A stretch of DNA of 45,397 bases from Clostridiaceae bacterium (GTDB lineage Bacteria; Bacillota; Clostridia; Lachnospirales; Lachnospiraceae): contig CAJTGE010000041.1 in assembly GCA_910575795.1 (NCBI GenBank), positions 1-45,397 of the forward strand. Reading direction: 5' to 3'. Made by a program: the position numbers and the translations under genes. The notes beneath the pieces are model-generated. The model had not been told where the DNA came from. It ran no database searches and was given only the letters and a program-made list of their open reading frames with translations. Below are positions 16,836 to 23,989 of this stretch, piece by piece (the first letter of the stretch is position 1; every line of letters starts with the position of its first letter).

Positions 16836-17462
16836 TTATATTTTATCCCATGCAGTGCGGTAAGTCGGGAGTTCTGGACATTTGCTTCCTCCATATCCGA
16901 AATAGATCCAGGAATAATTCCTCTTGCTTGCATACCGGATACAGTCCTTGATGCACAGAGGGATATCATATCCCAACACCTCTTCAGCATCCGTGACGTG
17001 CATGACGCTGCTGTCACTGTTCGGGAAGATCTGGAACGCATCCGAATTCCTTGGATATCCCAGGAAATCCGCAACTTCCGGGAGGATATGGACGGTCGAG
17101 AGGCTTAATACCTGTCCGGACCATGGGTTATTTCCTCCTTCTGGGGCATTGATATCCGCTCTTCTGGCTCCCGTTTCTTCAAATCCCGGGATGTCCTGGG
17201 CTTCTGTCAGGAAATAACGGTGGATGTCCCCATTTTTCCACGCAATCTGGCCATATGCTTCTTGTTCCGAATAGAAGGAACGCTCATGGTCGATCAGGAT
17301 TGCGGATCCCTGCTCCTCTGTTTCCAGGTAATTGTGATACATCATATCCATAAGCGCGATAGCACGCTCCCTGTCACTTTCACTATCAACAGGGTATACA
17401 TTGGGTAATTCATATTTCTCCCCCATATAGTCTTTTGTGATCACGATCATCTGGCGGCTCAT
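16836..17462 (-). CDS. Element protein of unknown function, DUF5983-like C-terminus
   Basis: 208 residues; ATG 17462 overlaps the previous gene's TGA as ATGA, and AAAGGAGGGG lies about 5 bases upstream within that gene, so the two are coupled. The N-terminal half is acidic with aromatic residues (ALMDMMYHNYLETEEQGSA). The C-terminal half has LSLSTVHILPEVADFLG and, near the end, a tyrosine-tryptophan stretch followed by CPELPTYRTAW. This spacing resembles DUF5983 proteins of conjugative elements (LSTAHI..., ...LPTYEW), but the match is from memory and partial. No catalytic residues can be named. Confidence 0.7.
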   Translation of the reverse strand: MSRQMIVITKDYMGEKYELPNVYPVDSESDRERAIALMDMMYHNYLETEEQGSAILIDHERSFYSEQEAYGQIAWKNGDIHRYFLTEAQDIPGFEETGARRADINAPEGGNNPWSGQVLSLSTVHILPEVADFLGYPRNSDAFQIFPNSDSSVMHVTDAEEVLGYDIPLCIKDCIRYASKRNYSWIYFGYGGSKCPELPTYRTAWDKI

Positions 17463-17773
17463 TCGATCCCCTCCTTTCTCAGATCGGCCCTGTCATCCTC
17501 ATCCAGATCCATAGCTTTTAAGAGAATCGTCTCCCCCTTCAGGAAAGCATCCCCGTCACGCTCATACAGGATCATGTATTTTTTATCTGTATAGTAGTTA
17601 TAGAAGCACTGGTACATATCGAAATTGCCAGCGCATCCCTGATCGCCAAGGGGCTCCATGTCCGGGACATGCCACAGGATCGCGACCGCGAGGTTTTCCT
17701 CTTCCAGACACAGTTCGTCGCCGGGTTCCTTAGTGATCGTGAAATCACCGTTTTCTTTTCTTTCTACTAACAT
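17459..17773 (-). CDS. Small acidic element protein of unknown function
   Basis: 104 residues, ATG 17773 with AAGGAGGGG upstream. Strongly acidic (PGDELCLEEENLAVAILWHV; DLDEDDRADLRKEG) with an aromatic central patch (MYQCFYNYYTDKKYMILYE). It is the first gene of the leftward unit 17773-15837 and follows CATACTT motif copy 2 by 45 bases. Small acidic proteins on mobile elements sometimes mimic DNA (for example anti-restriction proteins), but no such family was recognised here. Confidence 0.7.
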   Translation of the reverse strand: MLVERKENGDFTITKEPGDELCLEEENLAVAILWHVPDMEPLGDQGCAGNFDMYQCFYNYYTDKKYMILYERDGDAFLKGETILLKAMDLDEDDRADLRKEGIE

Positions 17774-17810
17774 TTTTTGCCCCTCCTTTTCCTTGATATA
17801 ATTTCAATGG

Positions 17811-17818
17811 AAGTATGG
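17811..17818 (-). promoter_or_regulatory. CATACTT element motif, copy 2
   Basis: CCATACTT read leftward, 45 bases before ATG 17773; followed after 12 bases by TATATCAAGG. Confidence 0.6.
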
Positions 17819-17840
17819 AAACATCACAGGGACGGAAGGG

Positions 17841-17874
17841 TAAAAAATACAGGAGGATAAATCTCCTCCTGTAT
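17841..17874 (-). terminator. Rho-independent terminator of the ligase gene
   Basis: ATACAGGAGGA (17847-17857) pairs perfectly with 17864-17874; read leftward it is followed by a run of six T. Confidence 0.85.
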
Positions 17875-17904
17875 CAGGGTGCTGCCAGCTTGGTAGCCCG
17901 TATG

Positions 17905-19965
17905 TCACCGTCCGAATCGTTCAATGAACTCTTGTTCTGTGATGACTTGGATGCCAAGCTCTTTTGCTTTTTTATTTTTTCCAGACGTACTCTCGCTGTC
18001 GTTGTTGACCAGGAACGATGTTTTTTGGGACACAGACCCGGCAATCTTTCCGCCTCGTGCTTCCACGGAAGCCTTGAATTCGTCACGATTCTTGTACTGG
18101 AACACGGAGCCGGTGATCACGAATGTCAGCCCGGTCAGAAAATTCCCATTGGCTGTCGGAGCCATCGGAGCCTCAAATTCCAGCTCGTTGATCAGCACAT
18201 GGAGCATTAAATCGTCCTCTGGATTCGCTTTTGTTTCCTTGCACCATTTAACAAAGGACTGCGCCTTTATTCTGCCGACCCCTTCCAGCTGATGCAGTTC
18301 GGATTCATCCGGGTTCTGGTAAAACTTAAGAAACCCCTCGATATCTCCGCCCCAGCAGTTTGAGAGCTTCTTAGACAGATCATTGCCAAGCAGCGGCACG
18401 CCCAGGCTGTATAAGAACCGCCTAAGTGTGGTCTTCCTGGCCTCATTCACGGCATCAAGGAGATTGTTCCAGCTCTTCTCGCCCCAGCCTTCCAGTTTTC
18501 TCAGGTTTTCCGGCAGCTTCCGACCAAACCGTTTTTCCATAGCGAAAAGTTCTGCCGGGTAGACAGTCAGAAGCCGTGCCTGCTGCAGATCCTCGATAGC
18601 GGAAGGGCCGATTCCCTTAACGTACAGTCCACTCTTGCTGAACGCACTCTCCAAGGCACCTCTGGTACGTGCCGCACACTTTGTGTTCTTACAATACAGC
18701 ACTTCCACATCTCCGTTCTTCTCTAATACAGTCGGCTCCCCACAGATTGGGCATACAGATGGAAGCTCTACGTCTGTTTTCCCACCTTTAACAGAAAGTA
18801 CCGTCGGAATGATCATCTGAGCAAGGGCGATTTCTGCCCTGCTTCCGATCTTTACCGGAAGGGTATATCCAGGATTCCCGATTTCCGGCATATGCCGCAT
18901 GATGGAGATATTGTGCAGGGAAGCGCGGCTGATGTTGCTTCCTGCCCCAAGTCGGACTGATGGGTTAAAAACCGCTACCGGGGTGATCTTCCCAGTCCTG
19001 CCTACGGAGAAACGCACATCACTGATCGTAGTTTCCTTACTTTCATCTTTCCATTTCAGGGCGATGGAGCCTCTGGGGTATTTATTGGTGCTGCCAAGGG
19101 AATCCGCATAAACCTGATCGTTATAGGAGAAAACCAGGCCGTCCGTCGGGAATTCGTTCCCAGGCATCTTCCCTTTCCATTCCTCGATCTTATCAAGGAC
19201 ATCTCCGGCATTTACGGTTTCATGCGGCACGACCCGGATCCCGCAGGACTCCATGAAGTGGAACCTTCCAGTTTCCGTGTTAAGGCCCGGTTCTGTGCTG
19301 CCTGCTTCCGGCGTGACCAGCTTAAACGCGTAAAAGTCGATCTTCCTTTTCGCGGACTCCTTCCCGTCATACAACTGGACGGTGGCCGTCGCCAGATTCC
19401 TCGGGTTCTCATAGAGCCCGTCTGTCTCCTCGCTGATACGGGAAAACTCCTGATAGGACATCAGCGCCTCCCCTCTTATGGCCATATGGCCCTTGTAGGG
19501 GACTGTCACCGGAAGCCCGTAGAAGGATACTGCGTTGTGCGTGACAACGCTGCCTTCCTCCCCGTCTCCCCGGGTGACTGCCTGGGTCAGCTTCCCGCCG
19601 TCATAGGTAGCCACGATGGTCAGGCCGTCCAGCTTCCAGCTGAGGACGCCCTCGTGGCCGTTCAGCCAGGACACCATCTTCTCGCGGTTCTCGTATTTCA
19701 CCTTGTCAAGGGACAGGGCAGGCACCTCATGGCGGGCTTTTTCGAGCTCTGTGACAGCCGATGTGCCGACATGGACCGTCGGGCTACTGTCATAGGCAAA
19801 GCCGCTGATCCGCTCCGCCTCTGCCAGCTGCTCATAGAGCCGATCAAATTCCGCGTCGGCCATGGTTGCCGGGAGTCCGTTGTAATAAGCCTGCGAAGCG
19901 TCCGCCAACATCCTTGTGAGTGTTGCCTGTACTGAATTACTTTCATCCATTTTCCTGATTTCCAT
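17905..19965 (-). CDS. ligA: NAD-dependent DNA ligase, element-encoded
   Basis: Seals nicks in DNA using NAD+. 686 residues, full length. Domain Ia (about 20-75) contains AYYNGLPATMADAEFDRLYE. The adenylation motif is SWKLDGLTIV with the nucleotidyl lysine at residue 111, then TRGDGEEG and IRGEAL. A Cys4 zinc finger (CPICG ... YCKNTKC) lies near 410-435, helix-hairpin-helix repeats follow (KGIGPSAIEDL; EGVGRIKAQSFV), and a BRCT domain (about 605-686) ends the protein. ATG 19965 has AAGGAG 7 bases before. The host must have its own essential ligA, so this is a second copy carried by the element. It follows the 19995-20623 gene by 29 bases and ends at a strong terminator. Confidence 0.95.
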   Translation of the reverse strand: MEIRKMDESNSVQATLTRMLADASQAYYNGLPATMADAEFDRLYEQLAEAERISGFAYDSSPTVHVGTSAVTELEKARHEVPALSLDKVKYENREKMVSWLNGHEGVLSWKLDGLTIVATYDGGKLTQAVTRGDGEEGSVVTHNAVSFYGLPVTVPYKGHMAIRGEALMSYQEFSRISEETDGLYENPRNLATATVQLYDGKESAKRKIDFYAFKLVTPEAGSTEPGLNTETGRFHFMESCGIRVVPHETVNAGDVLDKIEEWKGKMPGNEFPTDGLVFSYNDQVYADSLGSTNKYPRGSIALKWKDESKETTISDVRFSVGRTGKITPVAVFNPSVRLGAGSNISRASLHNISIMRHMPEIGNPGYTLPVKIGSRAEIALAQMIIPTVLSVKGGKTDVELPSVCPICGEPTVLEKNGDVEVLYCKNTKCAARTRGALESAFSKSGLYVKGIGPSAIEDLQQARLLTVYPAELFAMEKRFGRKLPENLRKLEGWGEKSWNNLLDAVNEARKTTLRRFLYSLGVPLLGNDLSKKLSNCWGGDIEGFLKFYQNPDESELHQLEGVGRIKAQSFVKWCKETKANPEDDLMLHVLINELEFEAPMAPTANGNFLTGLTFVITGSVFQYKNRDEFKASVEARGGKIAGSVSQKTSFLVNNDSESTSGKNKKAKELGIQVITEQEFIERFGR

Positions 19966-19994
19966 GATTTTTCTCCTTTTTTATTTTATGGTTT

Positions 19995-20623
19995 TTAGTT
20001 GTTTTTCTCAGAATCCTCATCAGAATACGCAAAGAACGCATCCAGATTTTCAGAAACGGCCGCATCCGTATAGTCTTCATTCGTGGTGTCTCCCCAGATC
20101 CTGCTAATAATGCACGGTGGGAGCGTACCAGAAGGCGTATGTTCTGTCTCCGTATATTCCACCAGGATGACTGGTGCCTCAGTGCTGCCACGCTTTACGT
20201 CAATGTAGATGCCTGGGTAATCCAGGTTACAGCCCAGGTATGCGGTGAGCTGTCCAAGTTCTGTATCAACGCAGAGCTTTTCGTCCTCCCTAAGACTATC
20301 TGTAATTGCTGTCCCACTCTGCTCATCAGCGAAGAACTCTTCCATGTTCCTGCAAATCACCCAAAGCGTGTAGTCATCCTTCATGGCATCACCCCATACC
20401 CTGCATACAATGGAGGATGGGATGGCTTTACCGAAGTCATCGCAGTCATCGCCTGTGAACTCTATCATACAGACTGGCGCCATACACTCATATCCATCCC
20501 GTTTCAGATCGATGAAGATACCCGGATGTTCCAGGTCAGTGGACGGGTAAGCGACCAGCTTTCCCAGCTTTGTGTCTACACAGAGTTCCGTCCTTGTTTC
20601 TTTGCTTCCATTGTTTCTTTCAT
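19995..20623 (-). pseudogene. Two-repeat protein gene, one-base frameshift near the start
   Basis: AAAGGGG lies 8 bases before ATG 20623, but that frame stops after 15 codons. In the next frame the coding sequence runs on without interruption (ELCVDTKLGKLVAYPS ...) to 19995, so adding one base around 20594 (CAAGG to CAAAGG) would give about 209 residues. Two tandem copies of an about 85-residue unit are visible: each has CVDT.LG.L.AY, HPGI or YPGI plus FID or YID, a segment ending VCRVWGD or ISRIWGD, and a closing EEFF or DAFF. An internal ATG at 20483 (MAPVCMIEF) could still give a shortened 162-residue product without a good ribosome-binding site. Unknown function; located directly before ligA. 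Confidence 0.6.
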
Positions 20624-20667
20624 GATTTAATCCCCTTTCTCAGTGCCTTGTATAATTGTTCCACTGG

Positions 20668-20704
20668 AAGTATGGCAATACGGGCAGGGCTGTTTCTGTG
20701 GATT
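20668..20704 (-). promoter_or_regulatory. CATACTT element motif, copy 3, with upstream box
   Basis: CCATACTT (20668-20675) lies 52 bases before ATG 20623 and is followed by TATACAAGG. A TGTGGATT box (20697-20704, plus-strand reading) stands 21 bases upstream. Confidence 0.6.
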
Positions 20705-20710
20705 TGACAA

Positions 20711-20744
20711 AAAAAAGAACGCCTGGTTGTTCCCAGACGCTCTT
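20711..20744 (-). terminator. Rho-independent terminator
   Basis: A 12-bp RNA stem with two G-U pairs (20715-20726 with 20733-20744), followed leftward by a run of T. It ends the 21629-20763 unit. Confidence 0.8.
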
Positions 20745-20762
20745 ATACAAAAGCCATTTTCA

Positions 20763-20951
20763 TTATTCTTCTGTACACAGTTCGAACTGTACATCACGTC
20801 CAAAGCCGCAGACCTTGATGTAATCACAGCCCTCAAGCAACATCCCCATGACGATCTCTCATCCAAAAGGAAGCGGAATCATGTGGGCCTCCAGGACATT
20901 CTTTACATGCCCTATGTTGTCCGTTTTTCTGATCAAGTCATTATTCTCCAT
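20763..20951 (-). pseudogene. Small gene with an in-frame TGA at codon 31
   Basis: GAGGAG lies seven bases before ATG 20951. Thirty codons (MENNDLIRKTDNIGHVKNVL ...) run to TGA, and the same frame continues without a further stop for 31 codons (EIVMGMLLEGCDYIKVCGFG ...) to TAA 20763-20765, directly before a terminator. The second part contains amphipathic, protein-like sequence, so the likeliest reading is one 62-residue gene split by a nonsense change. A re-start at an internal ATG is possible but has no good ribosome-binding site. Unknown function. Confidence 0.5.
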
Positions 20952-20992
20952 GCTTTTTCTCCTCTCTAATTTCTTATGAGTGTCCAGATTTC

Positions 20993-21364
20993 TTAGATGT
21001 ACTTCCACCGGATCTTATATTCGCTCAGGCGGTTCCAGAAAGGCCCGTCGTTGCAGCCGTCGATGTCGATGTAATACATCTTCCCGTCTTTGTATACAGC
21101 AGACCCCGTGTATACGAATGTCTGCTCATGTCCATTGATCATGGTCAGCATGATCGGTCTCCCCTCATCCGGAAACAGGCTATCCACGGAATGCCAGTCA
21201 CCCTTGATCATTGCGTCCACGATCATTTCGGCAGCTCGTTTGTACCGTGTCGCCAAATCCCTCTCCTTTTTCTGGAGGCTGCCATCGTACTTATAATCGC
21301 CCATGAGACCGATCCCGCGGAAGATCGCAACCGCATCCTTGATATTGTCCACACATATTTTCAC
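20993..21364 (-). CDS. Element protein of unknown function
   Basis: 123 residues from GTG 21364, with AAGGAGG nine bases before, inside the end of the preceding gene (4-base gap). The first half is helical and basic (YDGSLQKKERDLATRYKRAA); the second half alternates hydrophobic and polar residues in beta-like fashion and is rich in Tyr and Trp (VYTGSAVYKDGKMYYIDIDG, then a Trp- and Tyr-containing end). No signal peptide or membrane segment. The family is unknown. It shares a transcript with the 86-residue gene upstream and the split gene downstream. Confidence 0.72.
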   Translation of the reverse strand: MKICVDNIKDAVAIFRGIGLMGDYKYDGSLQKKERDLATRYKRAAEMIVDAMIKGDWHSVDSLFPDEGRPIMLTMINGHEQTFVYTGSAVYKDGKMYYIDIDGCNDGPFWNRLSEYKIRWKYI

Positions 21365-21368
21365 AGAA

Positions 21369-21629
21369 TCAAGCCTCCTTCCTCACGAATACTTTTTTCT
21401 TGTCAGAGGAATCCAGTATTTCTCCAGCTATTTCCTGGAAACCCAGGATGCCGATAGCTCTAAGGAACTTCTTTGTAGTCCGGGCGCCCCTGCCATGCTG
21501 CCTTCCGTCAATGTACTGTCGCAGGTAAAAACCACCGGACAGCGTTGCTGTTTCCCAGACCTTCTTTTCATTCCACCTGTCCTGGTAAAAATTCCTCTTA
21601 ACTACTGTGATGCCTTTTTTATTCCCCAT
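21369..21629 (-). CDS. Small basic element protein of unknown function
   Basis: 86 residues, ATG 21629 with AAAGGAG four bases before. Very basic at both ends (MGNKKGITVVKRNFYQDRWN; SSDKKKVFVRKEA), with RQHGRGARTTKKFLRAIGIL in the middle, consistent with nucleic-acid contact, though no known fold was recognised. First gene of the unit behind CATACTT motif copy 4. Confidence 0.68.
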   Translation of the reverse strand: MGNKKGITVVKRNFYQDRWNEKKVWETATLSGGFYLRQYIDGRQHGRGARTTKKFLRAIGILGFQEIAGEILDSSDKKKVFVRKEA

Positions 21630-21685
21630 TTTTCTCCTTTCATTGACTTTTCATGCCCTTCAGTGTCTTTTTATCGTTACATAGA

Positions 21686-21693
21686 AAGTATGG
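21686..21693 (-). promoter_or_regulatory. CATACTT element motif, copy 4
   Basis: CCATACTT read leftward, 64 bases before ATG 21629, followed after 12 bases by GATAAAAAGACACTGA, similar to copies 1 and 3. Confidence 0.55.
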
Positions 21694-21718
21694 GAACGGG
21701 GAGATGTGTACTGGAGGC

Positions 21719-21757
21719 AAAACAAAGCCCGCTGTGCTGTGACAGCAGGCTTTGTTT
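21719..21757 (-). terminator. Terminator of the topoisomerase-lipoprotein unit
   Basis: A 15-bp stem with one mismatch (21721-21735 with 21742-21756); TTTGTTTTG follows leftward. Confidence 0.75.
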
Positions 21758-21776
21758 GTACAGTGGTCATACAAGG

Positions 21777-22034
21777 TCAGCCATAAAACTTACTGATCCG
21801 GATTTTATCTTCGTCATTTATGGTGACAGAGACACGATCGCCGGATATCAGCATTTCGAAAAAGCAGAACTCCGGCGGCGCAACATAGGCAATCGGATCA
21901 TACCTGATCCAGAACAAACTCCTTTTTCCATCCTCTGCTTCCGCCAGGATCTTTATGCCCTGGTGCGTTCTATCGTAGTAGTTCTGAACGGTAAGTACGG
22001 TATAGATCCCGGCGGTTGGTATCCCGTAAGTCAA
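21777..22034 (-). CDS. Small beta-rich protein of unknown function
   Basis: 85 residues if translation starts at TTG 22034, which overlaps the stop of the preceding mini-gene as TTGA. The sequence (AGIYTVLTVQNYYDRTHQGI; LFWIRYDPIAYVAPPEFCFF; VSVTINDEDKIRISKFYG) alternates hydrophobic and polar residues and looks like a small beta barrel. The start is uncertain: AGGAGG lies about 18 bases upstream. The frame remains open much further upstream, but there it reads as a shadow of the lipoprotein gene. Last gene before a strong terminator. Confidence 0.55.
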   Translation of the reverse strand: MTYGIPTAGIYTVLTVQNYYDRTHQGIKILAEAEDGKRSLFWIRYDPIAYVAPPEFCFFEMLISGDRVSVTINDEDKIRISKFYG

Positions 22035-22165
22035 GATCCTGCCGTTTTTTCTTCCTCCTTCAGGACGCCGAAAAATTCCTTTATGAAACCGATGCCATGA
22101 AAGAGCATACATATCAGTACTACTGCTATAATAACAGTAGCCAGGATAGATAATCCGTTGTTCAA
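22031..22165 (-). CDS. 44-residue single-span membrane protein
   Basis: TTG 22165 has GGAGG about eight bases before it. The product begins with NNGLSILATVIIAVVLICML, one clear transmembrane helix, followed by an amphipathic stretch and an acidic tail (KEFFGVLKEEEKTAGS). It is wedged between the lipoprotein gene (20-base gap) and the next small gene (4-base overlap), so all three are probably translated from one message. Small membrane peptides of this kind often accompany envelope proteins in conjugation modules; the role here is unknown. Confidence 0.5.
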   Translation of the reverse strand: MNNGLSILATVIIAVVLICMLFHGIGFIKEFFGVLKEEEKTAGS

Positions 22166-22185
22166 AAAATATGCCTCCCTGCCAT

Positions 22186-23883
22186 TTAGTCCTGCATCGC
22201 CGGTCCTCCGGCAGTTTCTGTTTCAGACGCTTCTGTTTCTGCTTCAGTTTCAGTCTCCGCCTTGGACTCACTCTCGTTAGCTGAGCTGGTGTTGTTGTCC
22301 AAAGAGACGGATTCTTCATCATCCACCCATACACGGCCAAGATCCGTACCCTGGATCCGGAACTGGTAGTCACCATTGAGCAGGTTAGGAAGCTTGAATA
22401 TGATCTTGCCGTACTCATCCAGCATCAGGTTGCCAGGGGTCTTTTCCCTGGAGTATTCCGTCCCGTCAGGTGCCTGGATCGTCACGCTGGCCGCATGGTC
22501 GGTGTTCTGCCAGGTGATGGTGATGTCGTTGGCGACATTAGATTCATCATAGTGTACCGTGATCTGTCCGCTGCTGCCGGACTGGACAAAGGACTTGGCG
22601 TTGCCGCTGGCGATGTCCGTGCTGACTATGCGGTACAGGTTCTCAAAGTTGTAGAACCTCAGCTGCCAGGTCCCCGCTACCGCGCCTTCCACGGTGCTGC
22701 TCATGTGGTTCCACTCGTCATCCGTGCTGCTCCCCTTGGCCAGGTCCGTGGCGGTCCCGGTCGGCGATACAAGGATGACACGCGGGAAGTTCCCGTTCTG
22801 TTTCGCTATAGTCTCATCTTCCTTCGTCTGGTATTTATAGGCGATATTAAAGGTGAGCCCGGACTGCGTGACATCGGTATTGAAGTCCATGATATCCGGC
22901 GTGTCATCCAGAGAAGAAGCGCCTCCGCTGATCTCCGTGTTCTGGTTGATCGCTCCGGTCTTTTCCATGTACTCATAGTAAGTCATTACATTACCGCTGT
23001 TATCCTCATAGTAGTAGGGCTCATCCATCTTAATGTCATTTGTGTCAGTTCCACGCTCTACGTTATAGTATTTAACCAGACCGGAGTTGTTAATATAGTA
23101 GTACCCGGATTTTAAATAGTCCGGGATATCAATGATCGCGTACCCGTCTGGGGAGTTGCTGTACAGATCTGTGGTATACAGCTCAAAAGACGTGAATGCC
23201 CGCATATCTGCAATAGCGGAGGCAGAGAGCAGCGTTGTCCCGACATACAGGTCGCAGTTGGCGATGGCATCTTTGGTAAGCCCGGCCACAATGCCGCCGT
23301 TGCGTAAGTTATCGCCGTTTAGAGAAGTCCCGTTTACCTTATCCAGTACAAACCCGTTGTCCAGAGTCATGCCGTCCGCAAGGCTTGCGGCGATTGCCGA
23401 AGTGATGCTGGAAGTACTGTCATTCCCGGACTTCCCACTCTCGAACTGGATTTTCCCTGCCGGGGAGGCTGTAAGCCCGTAAATTCCGATCGAGTAGCCC
23501 TGGTCGTTAAACCGCTCCCACGTAAAGGAAGGGACATTCCCGGACGCCTTGAATACCAGCTGGTCATTCTTGTAAAGGGTCGGGATCGTGTTGTCCTTGT
23601 AGACGAAATCGAGGATACGGCTGGTGTCCTTCCGGATGATCCCATTAGGGAGCGCCGTAGTCGTCTCCGCTGGCTTCGTCGGATCGAAATTCATGCCTTC
23701 CGTGGGTAGCTCATAGAAATCCCTGCCATTCTTCACATAGTAGCATCCGGATTTCAGATCATTGACCGTTACCGCGGTCATCACCTGCTCCACGGGGCCT
23801 TCCGGCTCCTTCTTCTTACATCCGGAAGCCGCAATGGAAGCTACGGTGATTGCGGCTGCGAGAAATAAATACTTCTTTTTCAT
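22186..23883 (-). CDS. Putative lipoprotein with two similar YY-repeat modules
   Basis: 565 residues from ATG 23883 (AAGGAGGG upstream). The signal sequence MKKKYLFLAAAITVASIAAS is followed by GCKKK, a lipobox whose cysteine would be lipidated, placing the protein on the outer face of the membrane. Two related motifs occur, DLKSGCYYVKNGRDFYELPT near the start and YLKSGYYYINNSGLVKYYNV in the middle. The C-terminal part has beta-sandwich-like segments (VTIQAPDGTEYSREKTPGNL; GDYQFRIQGTDLGRVWVDDE) and ends in a Ser/Glu/Thr-rich tail. No enzymatic motif was found. It follows topoisomerase III by 106 bases and may be part of the element's transfer or surface apparatus. Confidence 0.75.
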   Translation of the reverse strand: MKKKYLFLAAAITVASIAASGCKKKEPEGPVEQVMTAVTVNDLKSGCYYVKNGRDFYELPTEGMNFDPTKPAETTTALPNGIIRKDTSRILDFVYKDNTIPTLYKNDQLVFKASGNVPSFTWERFNDQGYSIGIYGLTASPAGKIQFESGKSGNDSTSSITSAIAASLADGMTLDNGFVLDKVNGTSLNGDNLRNGGIVAGLTKDAIANCDLYVGTTLLSASAIADMRAFTSFELYTTDLYSNSPDGYAIIDIPDYLKSGYYYINNSGLVKYYNVERGTDTNDIKMDEPYYYEDNSGNVMTYYEYMEKTGAINQNTEISGGASSLDDTPDIMDFNTDVTQSGLTFNIAYKYQTKEDETIAKQNGNFPRVILVSPTGTATDLAKGSSTDDEWNHMSSTVEGAVAGTWQLRFYNFENLYRIVSTDIASGNAKSFVQSGSSGQITVHYDESNVANDITITWQNTDHAASVTIQAPDGTEYSREKTPGNLMLDEYGKIIFKLPNLLNGDYQFRIQGTDLGRVWVDDEESVSLDNNTSSANESESKAETETEAETEASETETAGGPAMQD

Positions 23884-23989
23884 AAAAAATTCCCTCCTTC
23901 TTTTTTCGCTTTTTTTAATCAGCAGGCTGGCCCATGTGCCTGGCAATATAGCCTGGCTTATTTTTCAGACCAGCACCGCCTGGATTCTG

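Noticed and set aside
11996..20951. TGA might encode tryptophan in the element, because two small genes have in-frame TGA
   Set aside because: Other element genes, such as ligA (TGA at 17905-17907) and the giant protein, use TGA as a true stop directly before terminators, and TGG is common in element proteins. Individual mutations are simpler.
21777..22418. Long frame of 213 codons on the minus strand
   Set aside because: Its first half is a shadow of the lipoprotein C-terminus in another frame; only the part after 22034 is protein-like and was annotated.
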